In this document: in pieces, positions 56,095 through 64,000 of the stretch
How positions within the stretch are numbered: position 1 is the first letter of the stretch
How the letters are laid out: each line of letters starts with the position of its first letter
DNA from: Clostridium tyrobutyricum DSM 2637 = ATCC 25755 = JCM 11008
Lineage (GTDB): Bacteria > Bacillota > Clostridia > Clostridiales > Clostridiaceae
NCBI RefSeq assembly: GCF_000359585.1
Contig: NZ_APMH01000017.1
Location: forward strand, 16,668-80,667
Direction of reading: 5' to 3'
DNA length: 64,000 nt
Position numbers and translations under genes: made by a program
Notes under the pieces: model-generated
The model's input: the letters and a program-made list of their open reading frames with translations, nothing else
Told to the model about the DNA's origin: nothing
Databases searched by the model: none

Positions 56095-57021
56095 ATGCCT
56101 ATCAAAGTTAAAGATGATTTACCCGCAGCGGATATTTTAAATAAAGAGAATATATTTATAATGCATGAAAACGCAGCTTTTCACCAGGACATAAGGCCTC
56201 TGAAAATTGCAATTTTAAATCTTATGCCTCTTAAAATTACTACAGAGGTTCAGCTTTTAAGACTTATAAGTAATAACGCACTTCAGATCGAAGTGGAACT
56301 GCTTCATCCTAAAACACATGTTTCAAAGAATATTTCGCAGGAATATCTAATGACATTTTATAAAGTATTTGATGATATAAAAGATCAAAAATTTGATGGA
56401 CTTATTATTACAGGAGCACCGGTAGAAACATTGGAATTTGAACAGGTGGAATATTGGGAAGAACTTGAGGAGATAATGGACTGGAGTTTACACAATGTGT
56501 ATTCAACTCTTCACATATGCTGGGGTGCACAGGCAGGCCTTTATCATCACTACAATGTACCTAAATACAGTTTTGCTGAAAAGATGTTTGGAGTTTTTAA
56601 ACATAGAATAACAAATAAGAATTTAAAATTGCTTAGAGGATTTGATGATGAATTCTTTGCTCCCCACTCCAGAAATACTGAAGTTAGAAGAAATGATATA
56701 GAAAAGGTCAGGGATTTGACTATAATTTCTGAATCCGATGAGGCAGGAGTATATATAGTTTATGCAAAACAGGGAAGACAAATTTTTGTAATGGGACACT
56801 CGGAATATGATCCTTTAACTTTAAAATCAGAATATGACAGGGATATAGATAAAGGCTTGAATATAAATGTACCGAAACACTATTTCAAAGATGATGATCC
56901 TTCAAAACCACCTATAGTAAATTGGAGGGCACATTCCAATTTATTGTTTTCAAACTGGTTGAATTATTATGTATATCAGAAAACCCCTTATGATGTAAAT
57001 AGGATAAATTCGAAAATTTAA
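56095..57021 (+). CDS. metA: Homoserine O-acetyltransferase, MetA type
   Basis: 308 residues, ATG behind AAGGGGGA. It is MetA family, not MetX: catalytic Cys142 (HICWGAQAG), His235 and Glu237 (GHSEYDP) are all present. Residue 111 is Glu (GAPVETLEF), where E. coli has Gly. Published work on MetA ties Glu at this place to acetyl-CoA rather than succinyl-CoA use. So the product should be O-acetylhomoserine, for later sulfhydrylation to homocysteine. It is divergent from the T-box-controlled transporter. Confidence 0.94.
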   Translation: MPIKVKDDLPAADILNKENIFIMHENAAFHQDIRPLKIAILNLMPLKITTEVQLLRLISNNALQIEVELLHPKTHVSKNISQEYLMTFYKVFDDIKDQKFDGLIITGAPVETLEFEQVEYWEELEEIMDWSLHNVYSTLHICWGAQAGLYHHYNVPKYSFAEKMFGVFKHRITNKNLKLLRGFDDEFFAPHSRNTEVRRNDIEKVRDLTIISESDEAGVYIVYAKQGRQIFVMGHSEYDPLTLKSEYDRDIDKGLNINVPKHYFKDDDPSKPPIVNWRAHSNLLFSNWLNYYVYQKTPYDVNRINSKI

Positions 57022-57055
57022 AAAATATTTTATTGATTGTTGGCAGGTGATTAAT

Positions 57056-59545
57056 TTGAACATCTCATTTTTAGGAGGAGCTTGTGAAGTTGGAGGAAGC
57101 AGTATACTTTTAAAAATTAGCCATAAAAATATACTGCTTGATTGTGGAATAAGGCAGGGAGCAGCTAAGGACCCTATTCCTGATTTTAAAATTATTCAGG
57201 ACAATGGTGGAGTTGATGCCATAATAATAAGCCATGCTCATATGGACCACATAGGATGCCTCCCTATAATAAGTAAAGAGTATCCAATGGCCAAAATATA
57301 TACCAATATTATGACCAAAGATTTAATGAAGGTATTGCTCTATGACAGTTTGAAAATAATGAACAATAGAGAATCTGAAATTCCACTTTATGCGGAAAAA
57401 GATGTAAAGTCAATGTTGAATCGTATAGTGACCATTAATTATATGGTCGAATTTAACATATTTGATGATATGAAAATATGTTTTTATAATGCGGGACATA
57501 TAGCAGGGGCTTGCTGTGTTTATATAAAATCCTCTGAAGGTTCATTATTTTATTCAGGAGATTTTTCCCTATTTTCCCAGAGAACTGTAGAGGGATTAAA
57601 ATTGCCAAAGTTAAGACCTGATATTGGAATATTTGAAACTACTTATGGTGACAGACTCCATTCAAATAGAGAAGTAGAAGAACAAAGACTTATAGATATA
57701 ATAAAAGAGTGCATTGAAAACAATGGGAAAATGTTGATTCCGGCATTTGCACTTGGAAGGGCCCAGGAAGTAATACTTACAATAAAAAAAGCAATAAATA
57801 AAGGTATTATTCAAGATATAAAAATATATGTAGATGGAATGATAAGAGATATAAACAGAGTTTATAAGTTCAATCCCACCTATCTTAAAAATTCTTTGGG
57901 AAAAAAGATTCTTCGTGGTATTGAGCCATTTTATGATGATAATATAATATGTGTAGAAGATAAAAAATCCAGAGAAAAAATACTTGATAGTAAAAACAGC
58001 TGTATTATAATTTCAAGTTCTGGAATGCTTACAGGTGGATTTAGCCAGTACTATGCTGAAAAACTAGTTCCTTTAGAGAATAACTATATAGTTATAACAG
58101 GTTATCAGGATGAGGAATCCCCAGGTAGGAAACTTTTAAGTTTACTGGATAAAAGTGATGAAGACAAAAAAATTGAAATAAATGGCAAAATAGTTCCAGC
58201 AAGATGCAGAGTTGAAAACATAGGGCTTTCTGCACATAGTGACAAAGAAGAAATAAAGTCGCTTATAAAAATGTTGCTTCCTAGAAATATATTTATGGTA
58301 CATGGAAATGAAAATGTAGTAAGAAATTTTTCAAGGGAAATTTCACTTGAGACAATAGCAAGAGTATATTCTCCAAAGTGTGGTGAAAGTTATGAGGTGA
58401 ATATAAACAGGCCAAGAAAACAGTGGTTTAGAAAAATAGATAAAACTCTTGGAGAAAAGAGTATTTTAAATGAAGAAAATATAGATAAATTGTGGAAATT
58501 CACGATTGAAAATTATGGCCAGAAATTTTTTACCATAGAAGAACTTACATATATATGGAGTGGATATAAAAAATATATATTTGAATTTCAACAGTGTATA
58601 ATCAATTCAGTCTACTTTGAAAATGACATGAAAAGATTGTTTTTATTTAAGGCTAAATCCAGAGAGGAAGTAGAAGAGGCCTTAAAGCCCAAGGAACTTA
58701 AGCCAAATGAATTAAATGATTTGATAAATAGGTATTTTAAAGAATTTAAATTTAAAAAGGCAAGTTTAATATATGATGAGAAGAAAGTGATTCTAAGTTT
58801 TGATTTTCCATCTGTAGTGGATAAAAAAATATACAAAATCATAGAAAAATTTGAACAGGACAACAACTGGAAGGTGAGGATATCTGATTCTATAAATATA
58901 AACGAGGCAAGTAGAATTATAAAAGAAATTTTTTATAACGCAGATATAAAAAAGATATCATATAGATTGGAAAAAAATTGTGTTGAGGTTAATATTAATT
59001 CAAATTTTCATGTAAATGAGAATATATTGCATAAATTTACTGAGAATACAGGTCTTGCTATTATGGTGAGTTCTCTAGATTACAATGCAGATATAGCAAT
59101 TAATGATGATATAATAAAAGTCAATAGGGATAAGGATATAATGGAACAAAATAAAGCTCTGAATTTTATTGAAAATGAATTTAAAGATAAGGAATTCAAG
59201 CCATATAAGAAAAGTATAAAAACCTATCAAAATGACAAGTATATAGAACTTGTTTTTATAACACCTGCAATTGGAAAAAAGTATAATAATACTATAAATA
59301 AGTTGGTTGAAACTACAGGATGGAATATGAAAATATCAAATAGTATAAATCAAAATGAAATAATCAATAAAGCGAGTTTACTTTGCAGTATGAACAATAT
59401 AGTGTTGAAAAAAAATCCATCTTTTAATATATCTAATTTGACATTAAGTTTGAAACTGCAAGAAACTCAAAATGATGAAATATTATGTAATATAAAGAAA
59501 GAATTTGAGTATAGTACAGGATGTACATTACTCTTTAATTCCTAA
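57056..59545 (+). CDS. Beta-CASP metallo-ribonuclease with duplicated C-terminal domain
   Basis: 829 residues from a TTG at 57056 with CAGGTGA upstream. The first 450 residues or so are an MBL/beta-CASP nuclease: HAHMDH at about 60-65, GHIAGACCVYIKSSEG, YSGDFS, ETTYGDR, PAFALGRAQE, SSSGMLTGG, GYQDEESPG and GLSAHSDKEE, then MVHGNENV. This is the CPSF73/Ysh1-like group rather than RNase J. Normal members end near 530. Here two further copies of a domain of about 115-150 residues follow (about 563-690 and 713-829; compare NNWKVRISDSININE with TGWNMKISNSINQNE). They probably bind RNA. Family is certain, the tail is unrecognised. Confidence 0.85.
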   Translation: MNISFLGGACEVGGSSILLKISHKNILLDCGIRQGAAKDPIPDFKIIQDNGGVDAIIISHAHMDHIGCLPIISKEYPMAKIYTNIMTKDLMKVLLYDSLKIMNNRESEIPLYAEKDVKSMLNRIVTINYMVEFNIFDDMKICFYNAGHIAGACCVYIKSSEGSLFYSGDFSLFSQRTVEGLKLPKLRPDIGIFETTYGDRLHSNREVEEQRLIDIIKECIENNGKMLIPAFALGRAQEVILTIKKAINKGIIQDIKIYVDGMIRDINRVYKFNPTYLKNSLGKKILRGIEPFYDDNIICVEDKKSREKILDSKNSCIIISSSGMLTGGFSQYYAEKLVPLENNYIVITGYQDEESPGRKLLSLLDKSDEDKKIEINGKIVPARCRVENIGLSAHSDKEEIKSLIKMLLPRNIFMVHGNENVVRNFSREISLETIARVYSPKCGESYEVNINRPRKQWFRKIDKTLGEKSILNEENIDKLWKFTIENYGQKFFTIEELTYIWSGYKKYIFEFQQCIINSVYFENDMKRLFLFKAKSREEVEEALKPKELKPNELNDLINRYFKEFKFKKASLIYDEKKVILSFDFPSVVDKKIYKIIEKFEQDNNWKVRISDSININEASRIIKEIFYNADIKKISYRLEKNCVEVNINSNFHVNENILHKFTENTGLAIMVSSLDYNADIAINDDIIKVNRDKDIMEQNKALNFIENEFKDKEFKPYKKSIKTYQNDKYIELVFITPAIGKKYNNTINKLVETTGWNMKISNSINQNEIINKASLLCSMNNIVLKKNPSFNISNLTLSLKLQETQNDEILCNIKKEFEYSTGCTLLFNS

Positions 59546-59688
59546 ATGAGATAGGCTGACATGGGTTGAATATAACATAAAACTTTTGTACAATATAATA
59601 GGTACACTTGTAAATTAAGAATTTATAGTCACATTGTTTAAGATGCAAAGTGGTTTTTAAATAAAAAACTAAGGAGTGAAAATTCTAT

Positions 59689-61674
59689 ATGAAAAATATG
59701 GACAGTTTGGTAGTAAACAATATCAGAATACTTTCAGCAGAGATGGTACAAAAAGCTAATTCAGGACATCCAGGTCTTCCAATGGGTGCAGCTCCGGAAG
59801 CATATGCAATCTGGGCAAAAAATATGAAACATAATCCTAAGAATCCAAAATGGATAGGTAGAGATAGATTTGTGCTTTCTGCTGGACATGGATCTGCTAT
59901 GTTATACTCACTACTCCACTTATTTAATTATGGACTTACAACTGAAGATTTAAAAGGTTTTCGTCAGTGGAACAGCAAAACACCTGGACATCCAGAGTAT
60001 GGCCATACAATAGGAGTGGAAACTACTACGGGACCACTTGGACAGGGTGTCGCAAATGCAGTTGGAATGGCAGCGGCAGAGCAATTTATGGCAGCTAAAT
60101 TCAACAAACCAGGCTACAATATAATAGATAACTATACTTTTGTCCTTACTGGAGATGGATGCCTTATGGAAGGTGTTGCTTTAGAGGCGATTTCTCTTGC
60201 AGGAAAATTGGCACTTGGAAAACTTGTGTTAGTATATGATTGCAACAATATAACAATAGAGGGAAGTACGGATTTAGCATTTACGGAAGATACAGCAAAG
60301 AAATTTGAAGCATGTGGATGGCAGGCAATTGAAGTTCCAGAAGGAAATGATGTTGATAAAATAGATGCTGCTATAAAAAAAGCTAAAGCGGAGACAAATA
60401 AACCAAGTGTTGTAATAGTAAAGACACAAATTGGATATGGATGCCCTGATAAGCAGGGAAAATCTTCAGCTCATGGTGAGCCGCTAGGAGAAGAAAATTT
60501 AAAGGCTGCAAAGAAGTTCCTTGGATGGAATTACGATGAAGAATTTTATGTGCCAAAAGAAGTAAGAGATTATCTGGATCAGAGAATTGATGAGTTGTCA
60601 AATGAAGAAGAACAATGGAATCAGTTAAAAACAGAATATGATAATAAGTATCCAGAACTCTCAAAAGAATTGAAGCTGTGGTTAAGTGGAAAAGTAGCAG
60701 TTGATTTAGACACTGAAAAAGATATTTGGGAATTCGATAAACCTATGGCTACTAGAGCTTCATCCGGTACAATATTAAATAAAATCGACAAGATAGTTCC
60801 AAACCTTATAGGTGGATCGGCAGATTTAGCACCATCTAATAAAACTCACATGAATGGAGAAGGGGACTTTTCAAAGGATGACAGATCAGGTAGAAACCTT
60901 CATTTTGGTATAAGAGAACATGCCATGGCAGCTTTTGCAAATGGAATGACCTTATATGGTGGATTAAAGGTATTTGTAGCAACTTTCTTTGTGTTTTCAG
61001 ACTATATGAAGGGAGCTATGAGACTTTCTGCACTTATGAAATTACCTGTAACTTACGTACTTACCCATGATAGCATTGGAGTAGGTGAAGATGGTCCTAC
61101 ACATGAACCAATTGAACAACTTGCAGCTCTTAGAAGTACCCCTAATATGACTGTATTTAGACCGGCAGATTCAAAGGAAACCGCAGCTGCTTGGGACTAT
61201 GCTCTTACAAAAGCTGAAGGACCAACTTGTCTCGTACTTACAAGACAGAACCTTCCCCTTTATAAAGAGACTGGAATTGAGGCCTTAAAGGGTGCATATA
61301 TAATAAAGAATTCAAAGAAATCTGAACCAGATATAATACTTATGGCTACAGGATCAGAAGTGGAACTTGTTTACAAGGCATCAGAAGAACTTGAAAAGAA
61401 GGGAATAGATTCAAGAGTTGTAAGTATTCCTTCCTTTGAATTGTTTGAAAAACAAAGTGATGAATACAAAGAAAAAGTTTTACCTAAATCAGTTAGAAAA
61501 AGATTGGCAGTAGAGGCAGCATCTTCATTTGGATGGCACAAATATGTAGGATTAGATGGAAAAACAATATGTATTGATCATTTTGGAGCATCTGCACCAG
61601 CTAAAACTCTATTTAAGGAATTTGGATTTACAGTAGAAAATGTAGTAAACAAGGCACTTGAAATTTTAAAATAG
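59689..61674 (+). CDS. tkt: Transketolase
   Basis: 661 residues, ATG behind CTAAGGAG. The TPP site is GDGCLMEGVALEAISLAG with DCNNITIEG; SGHPGLPMGAAP, SAGHGSAMLYSLLH and TTGPLGQGVANAVGMA are in the N-terminal domain, and GIREHAMAAFANG, HDSIGVGEDGPTHEP and RPADSKETAAAW in the pyrimidine domain. Moves two-carbon units in the non-oxidative pentose phosphate pathway. Full length, single polypeptide. Confidence 0.97.
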   Translation: MKNMDSLVVNNIRILSAEMVQKANSGHPGLPMGAAPEAYAIWAKNMKHNPKNPKWIGRDRFVLSAGHGSAMLYSLLHLFNYGLTTEDLKGFRQWNSKTPGHPEYGHTIGVETTTGPLGQGVANAVGMAAAEQFMAAKFNKPGYNIIDNYTFVLTGDGCLMEGVALEAISLAGKLALGKLVLVYDCNNITIEGSTDLAFTEDTAKKFEACGWQAIEVPEGNDVDKIDAAIKKAKAETNKPSVVIVKTQIGYGCPDKQGKSSAHGEPLGEENLKAAKKFLGWNYDEEFYVPKEVRDYLDQRIDELSNEEEQWNQLKTEYDNKYPELSKELKLWLSGKVAVDLDTEKDIWEFDKPMATRASSGTILNKIDKIVPNLIGGSADLAPSNKTHMNGEGDFSKDDRSGRNLHFGIREHAMAAFANGMTLYGGLKVFVATFFVFSDYMKGAMRLSALMKLPVTYVLTHDSIGVGEDGPTHEPIEQLAALRSTPNMTVFRPADSKETAAAWDYALTKAEGPTCLVLTRQNLPLYKETGIEALKGAYIIKNSKKSEPDIILMATGSEVELVYKASEELEKKGIDSRVVSIPSFELFEKQSDEYKEKVLPKSVRKRLAVEAASSFGWHKYVGLDGKTICIDHFGASAPAKTLFKEFGFTVENVVNKALEILK

Positions 61675-61700
61675 ATTTAAAATATTTATGACATGTTCAC

Positions 61701-61734
61701 AGTAACCATAGGTTTTTATCTACTTATGGTTACT
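61701..61734 (+). terminator. Hairpin after transketolase
   Basis: AGTAACCATA / TATGGTTACT, a perfect 10-bp stem with a 14-nt loop, 25 bp after the stop. The following T-run is interrupted, so strength is uncertain. Confidence 0.55.
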
Positions 61735-61803
61735 TATATTATTGCAGATTTAATAAGTGATATCGTGTAAGGGGTTATATTTACAAAAGGGAGATGTTTA
61801 AGT

Positions 61804-62967
61804 TTGATTAACTTTAATTATTCAATTCCAACAGAGATTTTCTTTGGAAAGGGCAGCATAAGTATTCTAGGAAAACAATTAAAAAGATATGGCGCTAAAG
61901 TACTTGTTGTATATGGTGGAGGAAGTATAAAGAAAAATGGAATATATGATTTGGCAATTAAACTTATAAAGGAAAGTAAAATAAAATTTTGGGAATTGTC
62001 AGGTGTAGAGCCCAATCCTAAAATATCCAGTGTAAGACAAGGTGTAAAAATATGCAGGGACAACAGGATAGATTGTATACTGGCAATAGGAGGAGGCAGT
62101 GTAATTGACTGTTCTAAAGCTATAGCGGCAGGCTATTATTATGGAGGAGATCCATGGGATATTGTAACAGACCCTTCAAAAATAAAGAAAGCACTTCCTG
62201 TTGCGAGTATTTTAACATTAGCGGCTACAGGATCGGAAATGGACATATTTGCTGTTATTACAAATGAAGAAACCAAGGAAAAGTTAGGTACAAAAAGCTC
62301 ATATATGGCTCCAAGGTTTTCCATACTTGATCCCACTTATACTTTTACAGTATCAAAAAATCAGACAGCAGCAGGAACAGCAGATATAATGAGTCATATT
62401 ATGGAAAACTATTTTAATAATACAGAAGGTGCCTATGTTCAGGACAGATTAGCAGAGGCACTCTTAAAGACATGTATAAAATATGGCCCTATAGCTCTTG
62501 AAAAACCTGATGATTATGATGCAAGAGCCAATTTAATGTGGACTTCAAGTCTTGCGATAAATGGACTTCTGGATTATGGCAAGGTAAAAGGTTGGAGTGT
62601 CCATGGCATGGAACATGAATTAAGTGCATTTTATGATATTACCCATGGTGTGGGATTGGCTATATTAACACCCTATTGGATGGAATATGTATTAGATAAT
62701 AATACAGTAGACAAATTTGTGGAATATGGAATAAATATATGGTCTATAGATAAAAATAAAGATAAATTTACGATAGCACATGAGTCAATAGAGAAAACAC
62801 GCGAATTCTTTAATTCATTGGGACTTCCTGCCAGACTTAAAGAAGTAGGCATTGATGAAGAGAATTTTGAAAAAATGGCTGAAGGAGCTACAAGACATGG
62901 AAAACTGGGAGAATTCAAGCCGCTTTCAAAACAAGATGTCATAAATATATATAAGTCAGCATTATAA
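61804..62967 (+). CDS. Iron-containing alcohol dehydrogenase, BdhA-like butanol dehydrogenase
   Basis: 387 residues, TTG start behind GGGAGATG. It opens INFNYSIPTEIFFGKGSI, then VYGGGSIKKNGIYDLA and the NAD(P) site AIGGGSVIDCSKAIAAG. Metal ligands lie in TADIMSHIMENYF, HGMEHELSAFYDITHG. The order and wording are close to BdhA/BdhB of C. acetobutylicum and YqhD. It reduces butanal or other aldehydes with NADPH, regenerating cofactor in fermentation. Cofactor preference is inferred. Confidence 0.9.
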   Translation: MINFNYSIPTEIFFGKGSISILGKQLKRYGAKVLVVYGGGSIKKNGIYDLAIKLIKESKIKFWELSGVEPNPKISSVRQGVKICRDNRIDCILAIGGGSVIDCSKAIAAGYYYGGDPWDIVTDPSKIKKALPVASILTLAATGSEMDIFAVITNEETKEKLGTKSSYMAPRFSILDPTYTFTVSKNQTAAGTADIMSHIMENYFNNTEGAYVQDRLAEALLKTCIKYGPIALEKPDDYDARANLMWTSSLAINGLLDYGKVKGWSVHGMEHELSAFYDITHGVGLAILTPYWMEYVLDNNTVDKFVEYGINIWSIDKNKDKFTIAHESIEKTREFFNSLGLPARLKEVGIDEENFEKMAEGATRHGKLGEFKPLSKQDVINIYKSAL

Positions 62968-62975
62968 TAGTTTAC

Positions 62976-63008
62976 TTTCCCCCACATTTTAACAAGTGGG
63001 GGATTTTG
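62976..63008 (+). terminator. Intrinsic terminator after the alcohol dehydrogenase
   Basis: TCCCCCAC / GTGGGGGA, 8 bp with a 10-nt loop, followed by TTTT. G+C-rich stem in an AT-rich region. Confidence 0.85.
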
Positions 63009-63053
63009 ATATTATTGTAGATATAGATTAAATCTTAGAAGGGCGTAATTGAT

Positions 63054-63974
63054 ATGATTATTAAATGTGACGAATTATTAAAAGAGTATAGAATCAAAAA
63101 ATCTAAAGGTATAGCTAAAAGGGTCAATTTTATAGGTATATTCAATAAGGATGTTTACAATATAACTTCACCTTTTTTAACTAATGGAAGAACTGTTCTA
63201 GCTGGAAGAGTAGAATCAAAACGTACAAGTGATTCCATGGTTTCATTCTTCGAGAAATATGAAAATGTATGGTGTCATATAATAGAATCACCTATTATGC
63301 ATCTTGAAGACCCATTTTTCACTAGGGTGGATGATGAATTGATAGTAGGTGGAGTTGAAGTATTCAACGATATAAATAACCCATATAATCTTATATGGAG
63401 GACAATAATGTATAGAGGAAAGGACATATTTCACTTGAAACTCTTCTTTGTAGGTCCTGATGGAATGAAGGATTTGCGTATAGCACAGTTAAAAGATGGT
63501 TCTATAGGAGTTTTGACACGTCCCCAGGGACATAAGGGAGGTAGAGGAAAAGTAGGATTTATAAAAATCAATAGACTAAATGATTTAAGTATAGGGGTAA
63601 TTGAAGATGCACCTATATTAAATGATTTTTTTACTGATGAAGAATGGGGAGGAATAAACAGTATATATCCTATTGATAAAGAAAATATTGGCCTTCTTGG
63701 TCATATAGCCAAAATGGATGAAACAGGCATGAAACACTATTATCCTATGACTTTTGTATTAAATATTAATTCAATGGTTTATAAAGATGTAAAAATAATT
63801 GCTGAAAGAAAAGACTTTCTTCCAGGACCAAGTAAAAATGAAACTCTGTATGATGTAGTTTTCAGCGGTGGACTGGAGTTTAAAGGTAAAAAAGCTATTT
63901 TATATGCAGGTGTAAGTGATATTGAAGCGCAGATAATTGAAATAGAAAATCCATTTTATAAGTATAAGATTTAG
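63054..63974 (+). CDS. DUF1861-family protein (five-bladed propeller, GH-like)
   Basis: 306 residues, ATG behind AGAAGGGCG. Motifs LEDPFFTRVDDELIVGGVEV, DLRIAQLKDGSIGVLTRPQG, GGINSIYPIDKENIGLLGHI and FLPGPSKNETLYDVVFSGGL match DUF1861, related in fold to GH43/GH130 beta-propeller glycosidases. No signal peptide, so it is cytoplasmic. It may act on mannosides or another phosphorylated sugar, but its substrate is not known. Stands alone at the end of the window. Confidence 0.8.
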   Translation: MIIKCDELLKEYRIKKSKGIAKRVNFIGIFNKDVYNITSPFLTNGRTVLAGRVESKRTSDSMVSFFEKYENVWCHIIESPIMHLEDPFFTRVDDELIVGGVEVFNDINNPYNLIWRTIMYRGKDIFHLKLFFVGPDGMKDLRIAQLKDGSIGVLTRPQGHKGGRGKVGFIKINRLNDLSIGVIEDAPILNDFFTDEEWGGINSIYPIDKENIGLLGHIAKMDETGMKHYYPMTFVLNINSMVYKDVKIIAERKDFLPGPSKNETLYDVVFSGGLEFKGKKAILYAGVSDIEAQIIEIENPFYKYKI

Positions 63975-64000
63975 ACCAGCTAGTAAAAGTCAATAGAAAT

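Noticed and set aside
1..64000. CRISPR arrays, prophage or insertion sequences
   Set aside because: No regularly spaced repeats, integrase, transposase or terminal inverted repeats were seen; gene order is chromosomal throughout.

Overview
This AT-rich window reads as the chromosome of an endospore-forming Firmicute of the genus Clostridium (sensu stricto). The reasons are: the spoIIAA-spoIIAB-sigF operon, a BofC-like protein, a PdaA-type spore cortex deacetylase, the SCIFF peptide with its radical-SAM maturase, rubredoxin, a C. acetobutylicum-like iron-containing butanol dehydrogenase, frequent TTG/GTG starts with strong GGAGG-type ribosome binding sites, and a bofC-ruvAB-queA-tgt-yajC-secDF-apt-relA-dtd-hisS-aspS gene order close to that of Bacillus/Clostridium. 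The species cannot be fixed from the sequence alone.

Layout. (1) Bases 1-17479, + strand: a surface polysaccharide locus, open at the left edge. It encodes nucleotide-sugar enzymes (6-dehydrogenase, WbpB-like oxidoreductase, WbpD-like acetyltransferase, 2-epimerase), six glycosyltransferases of the cytoplasmic type plus a WecG/TagA enzyme, two Wzy/ligase-type membrane proteins, two flippases (Wzx and MurJ type), an acyltransferase and a lipid-carrier sugar-phosphate transferase. The enzymes suggest a diacetamido-uronic acid in the repeat unit. It ends at a 28-bp perfect inverted repeat. (2) 17509-22701: an Rrf2 regulator, a PdaA deacetylase, an orphan adenine methyltransferase resembling C. 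difficile CamA, and the spoIIA (sigma-F) operon behind a sigma-H-type promoter and a leader of about 300 nt. (3) 22757-31303: a class A PBP, rubredoxin, a nucleotidyltransferase/MocR pair with dyad sites upstream, a HEAT-repeat protein, YigZ, YebC and MltG. (4) 31517-48884: the conserved housekeeping run bofC-like, ruvAB, queA, tgt, yajC, a TIGR04086 protein, scfA/scfB, secDF, a degenerate RecJ-like protein, apt, relA, dtd, an MBL hydrolase, hisS and aspS. (5) 48900-64000: 6S RNA, an unknown protein, a hemolysin-III protein, nadABC, an SSS transporter under a tandem T-box leader, metA, a beta-CASP ribonuclease with a duplicated C-terminal domain, transketolase, butanol dehydrogenase and a DUF1861 protein.

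How it fits together: queA/tgt make the queuosine precursor on tRNA; yajC-secDF is the accessory Sec translocon, with the SCIFF peptide system inserted into it; hisS, aspS, dtd and relA handle tRNA charging and the stringent response; nadABC makes NAD de novo. The points that most deserve follow-up are the CamA-like methyltransferase directly upstream of the sigma-F operon, the T-box leader with two antiterminator/terminator modules but only one visible Stem I, the RecJ-like protein that has lost most metal ligands, and the beta-CASP protein with its unfamiliar tandem C-terminal repeat.
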